Assembly: GCA_018397055.1 (NCBI GenBank) | Contig: JAGTQS010000002.1 | Span: 20,248 to 45,419 of the forward strand | Reading direction: 5' to 3' | Source of the DNA: Candidatus Bathyarchaeota archaeon | GTDB taxonomy: Archaea; Thermoproteota; Bathyarchaeia; Bathyarchaeales; DTEX01 | DNA length: 25,172 nucleotides | Shown: piece after piece, positions 1 through 7,703 of the stretch | Position numbering within the stretch: the stretch's first letter is position 1 | Layout: each line of letters begins with the position of its first letter | Notes under the pieces: generated by a model | Database searches by the model: none | What the model was told of the DNA's origin: nothing | What the model saw: the letters and a program-made list of their open reading frames with translations, nothing else | Translations under genes and position numbers: made by a program

Positions 1-45
1 TTGCCAGAAGCTGGACATATACTTAAGCATGCAAGAGAGAAATAG
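1..45 (+). CDS. Possible C-terminal end of a gene entering from the left
   Basis: The first frame is open from base 1 and closes with TAG at 43-45, giving a 14-residue tail (LPEAGHILKHAREK). Its composition would suit the end of a real protein, but the stretch is too short to assign. A second frame is also open to about position 100, so this is only a weak call. Nothing can be said about function. Confidence 0.3.
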   Translation: MPEAGHILKHAREK

Positions 46-110
46 TTTTGTCTTATTCGTTAATTTCATGCTGGAAAGTTACATTGACAAATGTTGGTAA
101 AGGTTTTCTT

Positions 111-803
111 TTAACTGTTTGAGACAAGAGAGGGTTCGTTATCGGATTCCTTTTCAGCGTTCTCCCCTGTTTCGGCTTGTGAACCCTCAGTTTTTTCAGG
201 TGGAAGAGCTCTGTACTTTGATATTTCTTCAACAACGTTGTTAAGGTTCATTCTAAGCTCGCTTAACGAATGTTCAAGCCCGGACATGGCAGTCTTGAGT
301 TTTTCTATGTCGTTTTTAAGGCTTGCCAATCTGATATAGGTGACCTCTGGTACAGGGATTGCAGAAAGGTACTCTTTAGAGTCGTATACCTCTTTCAACT
401 TTAAAATTGTCATTATACCTTCAGAAGGATTGTTCTTTACCTCTTTAGCCAAATCGAGAAAGCTTGAACCTTCAATCACCACGCCTCTCAGTTCTTCCAA
501 AGCCTCTTTGGAGTTAAGACTTTGCTCACCCTTTTTAAAAAGAGTCTCCTTAAATTTGCTCAGAGGACCTAGAACCGCTGCTGATCTTTTTTCGATCGTT
601 GGACTTTTTTCTGGCCTCATTATCAACATCGATTTCTTTATTTGTTCCGCGAGGTTTCGTAGAGTGGTTACGTCTTCCTCAGACTCCTTCCAGATTTCGG
701 ATGGTGCCAGCCGCTCTGAAACTATGCCGCTTGTTATTTTTGTGGTAATTTTTTGTAACATTTCTTCAAATTGACCAAGTTTTAGAGTAAAATCCTCAAT
801 CAA
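111..803 (-). CDS. Hypothetical coiled-coil protein
   Basis: No family is recognised. The product is about 230 residues, charged and mostly helical. It has heptad-like stretches near the N-terminus and again in the segment running from about SLKNDIEKLKTAMSGLEHS, and ends in an acidic, Ser/Glu-rich, probably disordered tail. No membrane segment or signal peptide is visible. The frame is open up to a TTG at 851, but a TATA-like box (TTATTTATTTAG, 829-840) lies inside that longer version. The TTG at 803 is 26-31 nt downstream of the box and would fit a near-leaderless start, so I chose it; the first internal ATG is about 14 codons further. The gene is divergent from the P-loop protein at 984. 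A structural or scaffolding role is only a guess. Confidence 0.6.
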   Translation of the reverse strand: MIEDFTLKLGQFEEMLQKITTKITSGIVSERLAPSEIWKESEEDVTTLRNLAEQIKKSMLIMRPEKSPTIEKRSAAVLGPLSKFKETLFKKGEQSLNSKEALEELRGVVIEGSSFLDLAKEVKNNPSEGIMTILKLKEVYDSKEYLSAIPVPEVTYIRLASLKNDIEKLKTAMSGLEHSLSELRMNLNNVVEEISKYRALPPEKTEGSQAETGENAEKESDNEPSLVSNS

Positions 804-983
804 CGCAGATAACCCCAATGTCCATAACCTAAATAAATAAGAATGCGCCAATAACTTAAATAAGCTTTACTGGGCCATAATTCGGAAAGCTGAAAATTTT
901 GTGATAAAACATATAACTGGATGTTTTAAGAGACAAGTAAAATAAGCTTGAAATTATTCATTAATATTAAAGGTTAAACGAAA

Positions 984-2102
984 ATGGGAAAGACAGTCGT
1001 GATTTGTGCAGGACAGCCCGGTTCGGGAAGAGATGAATATCTTGAGGAACTTAAGAAACGACGTGATTTCTTTTATTACCATTTGTTCGAGTATCTTGTT
1101 GAGGAAGCTGAGAAACAGGGATATACGTTAAACAAGCTTAACGTCTTAGACTTTTACGACAGCAGTCCAGCGCAGCTTGAGAAGTTTCGAGTGGCGTCGC
1201 TGGAAAGGATAATTAAGGAGATTGGAAACAAGGATGGCGTCCACGTCATAAGCACGCCTTACCATTTTGAGTGGAAAGGAAAATCCTATAAGGGACTGGC
1301 AGAGAACGAAATTAAAGCTTTGAATCCAGACCTGTTCATTGTTGTCGTGGACGACTTGGTTAGGGTGCGGGAGAGACTGAAAAAAGACATACAATGGCGT
1401 GAACACAGCTTTACTCTTGTCGAGCTTTCCCAATGGCGAAGAGAAGAGATTACGGGAATGTACAATATTTCCAGAAGCTTCGTTCCGCATAAAGAGTTTT
1501 ACATTGCTGCAAGAGAACATGGCATAGGACTGCTGGAAGACCTGATTTTCAATAGGCATAAAAAAAAGGTTTATCTCAGCCACCCAATAACGGGAGAGGG
1601 CACAGAATTTTTCAAAAAGGTCAGAAGGTTTGTTGCTTCTCTTCAGCCATATTATACGGTTTTTGATCCTTCGATGATTAAGGATTGGGAGCTGGTTGAA
1701 ACGTGGAGGACGCTACGCAACAAGGCAGCAGCTGAAGGCGTGGACTTACCAAAGAAAATTGCTGTGTCTATCCAATATTTTGATAAAACGAGAAAATACG
1801 AAGTAGACTCTTGGGATGTTGAAGCTGCAATTAACAGCCTTCGAGCTCAAATCATCGACATGGACTACAAAATCATCGAAAGCAGCTCATATGTTGTTGC
1901 ATATCACCCCCGAGAGCAATTGTCAGCTGGAGTCCTATGCGAAATGGTTCAAGCCAAGGGTCTAGCAAAATTTGTGTACGTTTATTATCCCTATGAACCT
2001 AGCCCGTTCTTTGAATGGTACGCCACAAAAATATTTCCAGACGAAAAACAAATAGTTACATTCCTAAAAGAAACTGCGAAGAAAGAGGCAGACATAGGAT
2101 AA
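984..2102 (+). CDS. P-loop kinase-like protein fused to a nucleoside 2-deoxyribosyltransferase-like domain
   Basis: The 372-residue product has two domains. Residues 1-190 look like an adenylate-kinase/AAA-type P-loop NTPase. They start VVICAGQPGSGRDEY, a Walker A-like loop in which the usual Lys-Ser/Thr is Arg16-Asp17, and a strand IVVVDD lies near 119-124. From about residue 196 (KVYLSHPITGEG) the chain resembles nucleoside 2-deoxyribosyltransferases: a VFDPS strand at 226-230, a middle helix region ending IIDMD, then SAGVLCEMVQA at 314-324. Glu320 there is the natural counterpart of the family's catalytic Glu. Such a protein could bind or convert nucleotides, but the substrate is unknown. 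It starts at ATG 984 after a weak AGGTTAA site. It stands alone between the divergent coiled-coil gene and the convergent GH105 gene. Domain calls are by eye. Confidence 0.7.
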   Translation: MGKTVVICAGQPGSGRDEYLEELKKRRDFFYYHLFEYLVEEAEKQGYTLNKLNVLDFYDSSPAQLEKFRVASLERIIKEIGNKDGVHVISTPYHFEWKGKSYKGLAENEIKALNPDLFIVVVDDLVRVRERLKKDIQWREHSFTLVELSQWRREEITGMYNISRSFVPHKEFYIAAREHGIGLLEDLIFNRHKKKVYLSHPITGEGTEFFKKVRRFVASLQPYYTVFDPSMIKDWELVETWRTLRNKAAAEGVDLPKKIAVSIQYFDKTRKYEVDSWDVEAAINSLRAQIIDMDYKIIESSSYVVAYHPREQLSAGVLCEMVQAKGLAKFVYVYYPYEPSPFFEWYATKIFPDEKQIVTFLKETAKKEADIG

Positions 2103-2148
2103 AAAGAAGCTAAATTTTCGGCATCTTCCATCATTTTATGTTCACATA

Positions 2149-3138
2149 TTATTTGTGATTCTTTTTACATAATTCATAATCTCTAGCAGCTGCTTCCATA
2201 AGCAGAAAGAAGGCTTGCCCTTCTGGGGCTATGTATGGACGGTTAAAATCTGGGACGCCGCAGACGTCTTGCACGAGACCGTATCGGTCAACTTTTGACC
2301 TTGCTGCCCTTCTCATTTTTTCAGCAAATTTTATGTACGAACTGTCCAGCCAGCCTCCTTCAGCGCCTCTGTAGATTGAGTAACTAAGCATTTGCCCAAG
2401 GTTTGTTTCCACAAAAGTATTTGGATTGTCAACAACATCGTGGAAGAACCCGTCTTCTCTTATGTGAGCAAGACACCCATCTATGACTGCTTTGACATAG
2501 TTGACGAGTCTACTTTTCTCTTGTTCCATTTCGTCTGATAAAGCTTTAATTACCCTCGTTATGCCCGCAGCAGCCCAGCCGTTTCCAACCCCCCAGTAAT
2601 CTTTTCTTTTGAACACTTTTTTCTCATCGTCCCAAATGTGAGAAAACAGCTTGTCACCGTCATTCCAAAGGAACTCGCGGTATCCTTCTATCTGTCTTAT
2701 TGCCTCTTCGTAGTAGCCTGCAGCTGCCAAGAAGGGAGGCGCCATATAGTAGGCGTCTACCCAAATTTCTTTCCGCACATTCACATGGTATAATGCTCCG
2801 TTCTCGGCTCTGTGGTCAGTTGTGAGCAAAAGATGAAGCATCTCGTTAGCTGCCCTGGTAAAAAGTGGGTCTCTAGTAATTTTAGCTGCACATAAAACTG
2901 CTTCGCCTACGCTTGCTGAGTCTGTCAACGGGTCGTGGTTTCCAATGACTGAAAACCTTCCATTCTGTTGCCTCATTATAGCTGCTCTTGCAAGAGACAC
3001 AACCCACTGGTCGTCGCCTAGCTCCAACATTGCTTGTGCAGCAACCCCTTGCTCCCAATTGTATCTTTGCATTCCCAAAAGGGCAACTTTCATTTTCTCA
3101 ATCAGATTTTTTTCCTTATCCTCAGAAATGGTTTTCAT
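2149..3138 (-). CDS. GH88/GH105 family unsaturated glucuronyl/rhamnogalacturonyl hydrolase-like protein
   Basis: This is an (alpha/alpha)6-barrel glycosidase of the YteR/RhiN type. Known members cleave the unsaturated uronic acid left on pectin or other polyuronide oligosaccharides by polysaccharide lyases. Family-like signatures, numbered from the upstream GTG, are WEQGV (31-35), a DPLTDSAS loop (72-79), IWVDAYYMAPPF (128-139), SHIWDDE (169-175) and WGVGNGW (185-191). Asp131 is the likely general acid/base by analogy with YteR. No signal peptide is present, so it should act in the cytoplasm on imported oligosaccharides. The length of about 330 residues is slightly short of typical 340-380. 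A GTG at 3147 is possible, but the ATG at 3138 has a GGTG motif about 10 nt upstream and is preferred. No lyase or sugar transporter is adjacent. Confidence 0.82.
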   Translation of the reverse strand: MKTISEDKEKNLIEKMKVALLGMQRYNWEQGVAAQAMLELGDDQWVVSLARAAIMRQQNGRFSVIGNHDPLTDSASVGEAVLCAAKITRDPLFTRAANEMLHLLLTTDHRAENGALYHVNVRKEIWVDAYYMAPPFLAAAGYYEEAIRQIEGYREFLWNDGDKLFSHIWDDEKKVFKRKDYWGVGNGWAAAGITRVIKALSDEMEQEKSRLVNYVKAVIDGCLAHIREDGFFHDVVDNPNTFVETNLGQMLSYSIYRGAEGGWLDSSYIKFAEKMRRAARSKVDRYGLVQDVCGVPDFNRPYIAPEGQAFFLLMEAAARDYELCKKNHK

Positions 3139-3332
3139 CCTGCGCACCTTTCCAGTTTTATATGAACTTTTTAGCCAATTTATGTATTAGTGCCCAGAAT
3201 GATAATATATTGACTATTAGTGAGGAAGTCAAAAAGCTTATTCTAGTCCTGAATGATGGTCGGAGTCATAAGCGTGAAAAATGCCTTTTTTCATAAAATG
3301 AAACAAGAATGGCGAACTTTTCACCTAAACCG

Positions 3333-3338
3333 TTTATA
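3333..3338 (+). promoter_or_regulatory. TATA-like box for the secreted-protein gene
   Basis: TTTATA is centred about 26 nt before the GTG at 3362. This is the expected archaeal TATA-to-start distance and implies a leaderless transcript beginning at that GTG. The remaining sequence back to 3139 holds no convincing gene. Confidence 0.5.
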
Positions 3339-3361
3339 CCGTTTCACTAACAATTAATCCT

Positions 3362-4555
3362 GTGAAAGATATGAACCATAAAATTATTGTTATGACGATG
3401 ATACTAGTCATCGCGTCAGCAGTTTTAGGATTAGTTGCCGCTGAAGCAAATCAACGAATTCTTCCGCATGAACTTGTATATTTGGAACTTAACTTGGAGG
3501 TTACTAGGTCACTGTTTTCTTTAGAGACTTTAAAGATAACGTCCTTACGTACAATTGCCTGGGATGGTGCCCAGAGGTATTCAACTAATTTCGTTTCGCA
3601 GGAGGAATTTAGGCAAGGAGACATCATGGGAATCTTATTGAATTACACCTACACTTACTCTAGTCATCCTCAGGGCGCTGAGAGCTGGAAAGCTGAAGGT
3701 ACACAAAATGATGAAGAGTATGTGTATTTAGGTGAAACTTTGGTAGCCTACTTTAAAATATTCTTAGAAGTGTACGATTCTCAAGGAAACTTAGTAGCTA
3801 ACACAAGCAACTTACGGTGCTTACGCGGTGGAGGTGCCAGTTTCAATGTTTTACCCAATACAACAAACATTTCAATGTATAGAGGATACTACATGCTGGT
3901 ACCATATAACTGGGCACCCGGAAACTACACGATAAAAACCAGCATAAAAGAACTGATTTCTGGATTCATGGATACAGCTGAGACAACTGTAAATATTACT
4001 ATCGGTCCTCCTCCTGAAGCCCCTCATCCAATATCGGTCCACCCGAAACTCATGATTATAGGCTCAGAGGATTTACCGACAGGTTGGGTTGTTGCCGGGG
4101 AGGATTTTAACCTAACAACGCTTGAGGGCTATGCTATGAGTGTTAAATTCTTCACTAAACCAGTGGGCGACTTTAAAAAAGAAATTCAGCTTCAGATCAT
4201 CCAGTTTTCGAATGTTGAGAGTGCAATTCAGTACTTTGAAAGTAAGCTGGATGGAATGCTTCTAACAGAAAAATACGGGCATGTCAGAGTTACAATGCAA
4301 GAAATAGGCGACTCTGGGTTTTTAGTTGACTCTTTTGAAAGACGCAATCACTCATGGATCGGGTGGGACAATTCAACAATTTATGCAAGTGGCTCCAGCA
4401 TCATCTTCCGAAAAGACAATTTGGTAGTCATTGTTAGTGGATTCTACCGGTTCGAAGCGATAAAACAAGGCATCTATGTGACCAACGAAGACCTCATCGA
4501 ATTTGCAAATATCCAAGCAGCTAAAATCTCAGCAATTGCTAAGGTCGGCGATTAA
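3362..4555 (+). CDS. Secreted or membrane-anchored protein of unknown function
   Basis: The 397-residue product has an N-terminal hydrophobic segment at about residues 8-27 ending in Ala-Ala-Glu-Ala, a signal peptide or uncleaved anchor. The rest is outside the cell and rich in potential N-glycosylation sequons (NYT, NTT, NIT, NLT, NST). Two parts are visible: a beta-rich region (about 35-215) ending in a Pro-rich linker (PPPEAPHP), and a C-terminal domain (about 225-393). The latter opens with LPTGWVV and contains a FSNVESAIQYFESKL helix, a pattern I have seen in secreted domains but cannot name. The start is GTG 3362 (leaderless) or ATG 3371. The winged-helix gene follows 61 nt downstream on the same strand, across a T-rich stretch, so co-transcription is possible but not assured. 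Confidence 0.75.
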   Translation: MKDMNHKIIVMTMILVIASAVLGLVAAEANQRILPHELVYLELNLEVTRSLFSLETLKITSLRTIAWDGAQRYSTNFVSQEEFRQGDIMGILLNYTYTYSSHPQGAESWKAEGTQNDEEYVYLGETLVAYFKIFLEVYDSQGNLVANTSNLRCLRGGGASFNVLPNTTNISMYRGYYMLVPYNWAPGNYTIKTSIKELISGFMDTAETTVNITIGPPPEAPHPISVHPKLMIIGSEDLPTGWVVAGEDFNLTTLEGYAMSVKFFTKPVGDFKKEIQLQIIQFSNVESAIQYFESKLDGMLLTEKYGHVRVTMQEIGDSGFLVDSFERRNHSWIGWDNSTIYASGSSIIFRKDNLVVIVSGFYRFEAIKQGIYVTNEDLIEFANIQAAKISAIAKVGD

Positions 4556-4616
4556 ATTATTAAACCTCCTTTTTTAATTTTGTAATGGGCAATCTTAAGG
4601 GGTTGGGAGCCTACGG

Positions 4617-5162
4617 TTGGTGAAACTGAATAAATCTATGGCGGTATCCGCAGTTATTCTGGCTATTTCATGTTTTGTCTTAGCAAACACGTTGGCAAGA
4701 TCACAACCTATATACATCGTCGTGGATGGAGAAGTTGTTACCACGATTTATACTCCAGTACTCTACCAAGCAACCGAGGTTGCACTCATCATAGTAAGCT
4801 CATTCGCAGCAGGAGTGTCCGCTTTATATTTATTTAGAAAAGCGAATGAACCTGTTATTAGGCTTGAAAAACCTGCTTCTGAACAAGTCTCATCACCAGA
4901 GCCTATTCGAGACCTGAGAAGTCTTGCTGAAGTAAACACGATAATGAAGGTTCTATCAGGTCCTAGGCTGAAGGTTTTTGACCTTATTGTTGAAAAGGGC
5001 GGCGAAATATTACAGAAAGACCTAATCTTAGAAACAGGTTACTCCAAAGCTAAAATTTCACGAACTCTGCAGGAGCTTGAAGCCAGAAACGTGATTGAAA
5101 GAAAACAATACGGAAACACCAAAAAAATCGTACTCGCAGAATGGATAAGAAAAGACACGTAG
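4617..5162 (+). CDS. Membrane-anchored winged-helix transcriptional regulator
   Basis: This is a 181-residue one-component-type regulator. Hydrophobic segments at about 8-27 and 52-73 flank a short extracytoplasmic loop (RSQPIYIVVDGEVVTTIY). A linker of about 30 residues then leads to a winged helix-turn-helix at about 107-176. The recognition-helix region is QKDLILETGYSKAKISRTLQ, followed by the wing VIERKQYGNTKKIVL. The layout matches archaeal MarR-like, membrane-tethered HTH proteins, which sense something at the membrane and act on nearby promoters. Target and signal are unknown; the upstream secreted-protein gene is the obvious candidate partner. The start is ambiguous: TTG 4617, GTG 4620 and ATG 4638 are all in frame. 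GGGAG at 4605-4609 sits well for the first two. Confidence 0.75.
   Translation: MVKLNKSMAVSAVILAISCFVLANTLARSQPIYIVVDGEVVTTIYTPVLYQATEVALIIVSSFAAGVSALYLFRKANEPVIRLEKPASEQVSSPEPIRDLRSLAEVNTIMKVLSGPRLKVFDLIVEKGGEILQKDLILETGYSKAKISRTLQELEARNVIERKQYGNTKKIVLAEWIRKDT
4835..4853 (+). repeat. Copy 1 of an exact 19-nt duplication
   Basis: TAGAAAAGCGAATGAACCT occurs here inside the winged-helix gene, encoding RKANEP just after the second membrane segment. It recurs exactly at 5185-5203, 350 nt downstream. Confidence 0.7.
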
Positions 5163-5184
5163 AAAATTCCAGAAAAGAATAAAA

Positions 5185-5203
5185 TAGAAAAGCGAATGAA
5201 CCT
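5185..5203 (+). repeat. Copy 2 of the 19-nt duplication, in non-coding sequence
   Basis: This is an exact copy of 4835-4853, lying 23 nt past the stop of the winged-helix gene. Similarity does not extend beyond the 19 nt on either side. Chance occurrence in 25 kb is unlikely. Confidence 0.7.
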
Positions 5204-5295
5204 ATTTCTTCTTTAACCTCTTTTAGAATGGCGTCATCTGGCGAATTCGTCAGAGATTAACCTATAAGTAATAAGATTTTGTTTTTTTAGGGATT

Positions 5296-5318
5296 ACGCC
5301 GAATAGGGCTATCGGCGT
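5296..5318. repeat. Inverted repeat / hairpin upstream of the HD-domain gene
   Basis: Perfect 7-nt arms, ACGCCGA and TCGGCGT, enclose a 9-nt loop that contains a further TAG/CTA pairing. The hairpin follows a T-rich run (GTTTTTTTAG at 5281-5290) and lies about 100 nt before the GTG of the HD gene. It could be an operator or an RNA structure; its role is unknown. Confidence 0.5.
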
Positions 5319-5421
5319 CTCCATGGCATAGAATGTTTTGACGTTAATCTTTTAAGGTTGACTAAGTGAGACTCATATAGCCTGAAAACCGTAAATGTAC
5401 ATTCCGTTACATGAACAGTAA

Positions 5422-6498
5422 GTGAAAAAATTGGAAACGCATACTCTGCAAAGCGCCCTACTTCGAGACCTTTCCAAGGCTTCGTTAGTTCAGAGACTGA
5501 AGCACATAACTCTCTCTGCTGTTCCAGCTTGGCTTGGACCTCGTGTTGCCACTGCGTCGAGATTTCAGCATTCAATCGCCGTGGGTAGACTTTCATTGCT
5601 TGTTTCCGGCGGAACTCGTTACGAAAGGCTTCTTTTGACAGCTGTTTCTGTCTTACATGATGTTGGTGACGGTCCATTTCCGCACATTTCAGACCCGTCG
5701 ATGAAGGAACATTTAGGATTTACACACGAAAACGCGGTGCGTTTCGCGTTCGATAGCAGTCTAAAGGAGGATAAACAAATACTGGATAAATACGGACTTG
5801 ACTTGGATGAGGTGTGTTCAGTTCTTGCTGGCAGCCATCGGCTCTCGAAGTTTTTCTATGGGTTTCCAGACCTTGATAACGCAGATAACATTTACAGGTT
5901 CATTTCAAGCATTCCAGGAAAGCCTTTAAAAGAGCCTTCTTATCTCCCAAGTGAAATTGCTTCCTCGTTTTCGCTGAACTGTGAAACCCAAAACATCGAC
6001 AGCGGTCTTAAAAAAAAGTGGGCAGCGGATTTTGAGAAGGTCTATTCCTATGTCTGGAACGACAAACACAACATGGTTTGTTGGACGATGCTTGGAAGAG
6101 CCTTAAGAATCCTCAGTGAAGAGCTGACACCCGGCTTTTTCAGGCTGACCAACCGTGAAGCCTACAGGTTAATATGTGAAAAATTACCGCAGTGGGCAAA
6201 AGGATTAAGACAGGGCAAATACAAGATTGCCTTGGATAAAAAATTTGTTGAACTTAAAGGAGACGCCCGAAAACTAGCTTGTCCGTCAAATTTAAGTTCA
6301 GTCGAAAAGGAATTTTGTAAAGAAGCTGGACTGGAAGACTGGATGTTAGGGTTAACAGTCGACCAGCCATTGATGAAAGATAAGCCGGATCATTGGAGAG
6401 TCTACCTCGTACTTTATGACAATAGTGAGGCTGCTGTAAATCTGGTTAACGACATGCTTTCAAGCTCTGAACCCTTAATATTGCATGTTGTACGTTAA
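5422..6498 (+). CDS. HD-domain phosphohydrolase, SAMHD1/dGTPase-like
   Basis: This is a metal-dependent HD-superfamily phosphohydrolase of 358 residues. The core motifs are visible: ASRFQHSIAVG (His50), VLHDVGDGPFPHISD (His79-Asp80, with the PFPH extension typical of the SAMHD1/dGTPase branch), GFTHENA (about 99-105), and LDNADNIYRF (Asp152/Asp155). Relatives hydrolyse dNTPs or related nucleotides, so a cytosolic nucleotide-pool or signalling role is likely; the substrate cannot be read from sequence. The C-terminal half is less conserved. The start is GTG 5422; a CATATAG box at 5374-5380 would give a leader of about 20 nt. The upstream 260 nt hold the 19-nt repeat and a hairpin but no gene. 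It is apparently monocistronic. Confidence 0.8.
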   Translation: MKKLETHTLQSALLRDLSKASLVQRLKHITLSAVPAWLGPRVATASRFQHSIAVGRLSLLVSGGTRYERLLLTAVSVLHDVGDGPFPHISDPSMKEHLGFTHENAVRFAFDSSLKEDKQILDKYGLDLDEVCSVLAGSHRLSKFFYGFPDLDNADNIYRFISSIPGKPLKEPSYLPSEIASSFSLNCETQNIDSGLKKKWAADFEKVYSYVWNDKHNMVCWTMLGRALRILSEELTPGFFRLTNREAYRLICEKLPQWAKGLRQGKYKIALDKKFVELKGDARKLACPSNLSSVEKEFCKEAGLEDWMLGLTVDQPLMKDKPDHWRVYLVLYDNSEAAVNLVNDMLSSSEPLILHVVR

Positions 6499-6615
6499 AC
6501 CAAAATCTGCCAGTATCAAGCCAAGATGACTTTTTAGCCGATTTCGTGCACGTAATTTAGAAAAACCTAAAGACAATATATGCGTAGTGAGTTTAGTAAA
6601 AATAACAATTGTAAT

Positions 6616-6624
6616 GGAAGGTGG
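6616..6624 (+). promoter_or_regulatory. Ribosome-binding site fixing the SGNH gene start
   Basis: GGAAGGTGG ends 6 nt before ATG 6631. It selects this start over the in-frame ATG at 6580, whose extra 17 residues lack any family resemblance. Confidence 0.6.
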
Positions 6625-6630
6625 ATATTC

Positions 6631-7259
6631 ATGTTTGAGGTGTTGTGTTACGGCGATTCGAACACTTGGGGCGCAGATCCAGTTTCAGGTGGAAGGTTCA
6701 ACAGAGACGAAAGATGGCCAGGTGTTCTTCAAAAAGCTCTCGGCGACGAATACCACGTAATTGAGGAAGGATTAGGCGGCAGAACAACAGTTTGGGAAGA
6801 TCCCATTGAAGGTCGACACAAGAACGGTGCAGCCTACCTTGTTCCGTGTCTTGAAAGTCATGCACCTCTTGACCTTGTAATCATTATGCTTGGAACGAAC
6901 GACTTGAAAAAAGGTTCTCGGTTTCAGCTCAAGACGTCGCCTTCGGAGCAGGGGTTCTTGTTGACATCGTAAACAAAAGTGGTTGTGGCAGAAACGGAAA
7001 ACCGCCGAAGGTACTGCTTCTTATTCCTCCGCCTTTGGGAAAACTTACGTTTCTCAGCGAGATGTTCGAGGGCGGGTTTGAAAAATCAAGAAAGTTTTCT
7101 GAACACTTCAGGGCTGTCGCAAAGGAACGCGGATGCGAAGTCTTCGACACCTCAACCGTCATCAGATCCAGCGACATCGATGGGATTCATTTGAAGAAAG
7201 AAGCCCACAAAGCGTTAGGTGAAGCAGTGGCAAAAATCGTCAAAGAAATATTGCACTAA
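6631..7259 (+). pseudogene. SGNH/GDSL hydrolase (MsAcT-like esterase), interrupted by a -1 frameshift
   Basis: Read across one frameshift, this is a full-length (about 210 residue) SGNH esterase/acyltransferase close to the Mycobacterium smegmatis MsAcT type. Visible blocks are CYGDSNTWG (Ser10 nucleophile), IEEGLGGRTT, DLVIIMLGTNDLK (oxyanion Asn) and, in the second frame, DGIHL with the catalytic Asp/His pair near the C-terminus. The first frame runs from 6631 and, past a six-A run (6907-6912), drifts to a stop at 6970-6972. The second frame resumes exactly at AGG 6912 (RFSVSAQDVAFGAGVL) and ends at 7259. One missing A would restore it. Either a recent inactivation, a sequence error in the homopolymer, or slippage on the A run is possible. 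It is convergent with the thioredoxin-like gene. Confidence 0.85.
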
Positions 7260-7301
7260 ACAGTTGACCTCTTTTAGTACTTGGCTGGCAGATACTATAG
7301 A

Positions 7302-7703
7302 CTACTTTTGTGCTTTTGCTTTCAACACAGAGTCAGCTTTTCTAAAATCATCTATTTTCAAGCCTACCATGGGAACCCCGTCAGCCCGCCAGAATTCCTC
7401 CCCCTCGTCGAAGGCTATCAATGTGGGAACAACCACGATGCCGAAAGAATCCCATAAATCATTATCCTCATCTGACATGTCAACTCGATAAACAGCATAG
7501 TGCGAACCTGGACTCAACGACCTTAAATAAGGATAGATTCTTCTGCAGAAAGGACACCAATCAGCATAGAAAATGGCTAAAACTCTTTCTTTTTTCAGCA
7601 ATCTTTTCCCAACAAAATCGCTGGGCAAAAGCGCAGAAAACCTCTTGATTCCCTCGCTTTCAAACTGTTCATCTTGATTCAAGTTAAACCCGCCAAGATT
7701 CAT
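7302..7703 (-). CDS. Thioredoxin-like protein
   Basis: This 133-residue thioredoxin-fold protein has the redox motif ADWCPFC (Cys50, Cys53) and the cis-proline segment VVVPTLIAF (Pro93). It has about 35 extra residues before the first strand and no signal peptide, so it is a cytosolic thiol-disulfide exchange protein. CPFC differs from the classical CGPC and is closer to glutaredoxin-like motifs; partner proteins are unknown. It starts at ATG 7703, with a TATA-like AAATATTTG roughly 20-27 nt upstream, so the transcript is probably leaderless. It is transcribed alone, facing the SGNH gene. Confidence 0.85.
   Translation of the reverse strand: MNLGGFNLNQDEQFESEGIKRFSALLPSDFVGKRLLKKERVLAIFYADWCPFCRRIYPYLRSLSPGSHYAVYRVDMSDEDNDLWDSFGIVVVPTLIAFDEGEEFWRADGVPMVGLKIDDFRKADSVLKAKAQK

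Noticed and set aside
340..774. 144-codon open frame on the plus strand
   Set aside because: It is antisense to the coiled-coil gene, has no family resemblance and no start signals; it looks like a shadow frame.
2988..3296. Plus-strand frame ending in EEVKKLILVLNDGRSHKREK
   Set aside because: Most of it is antisense to the GH105 gene. The last 25 codons in the spacer faintly resemble an HTH protein tail, but there is no independent start or homology I can support.
6906..6914. Programmed -1 ribosomal frameshift site in the SGNH gene
   Set aside because: The A-run would allow slippage, but no stimulatory structure is evident and the family does not use recoding. An indel or sequence error is the simpler explanation.
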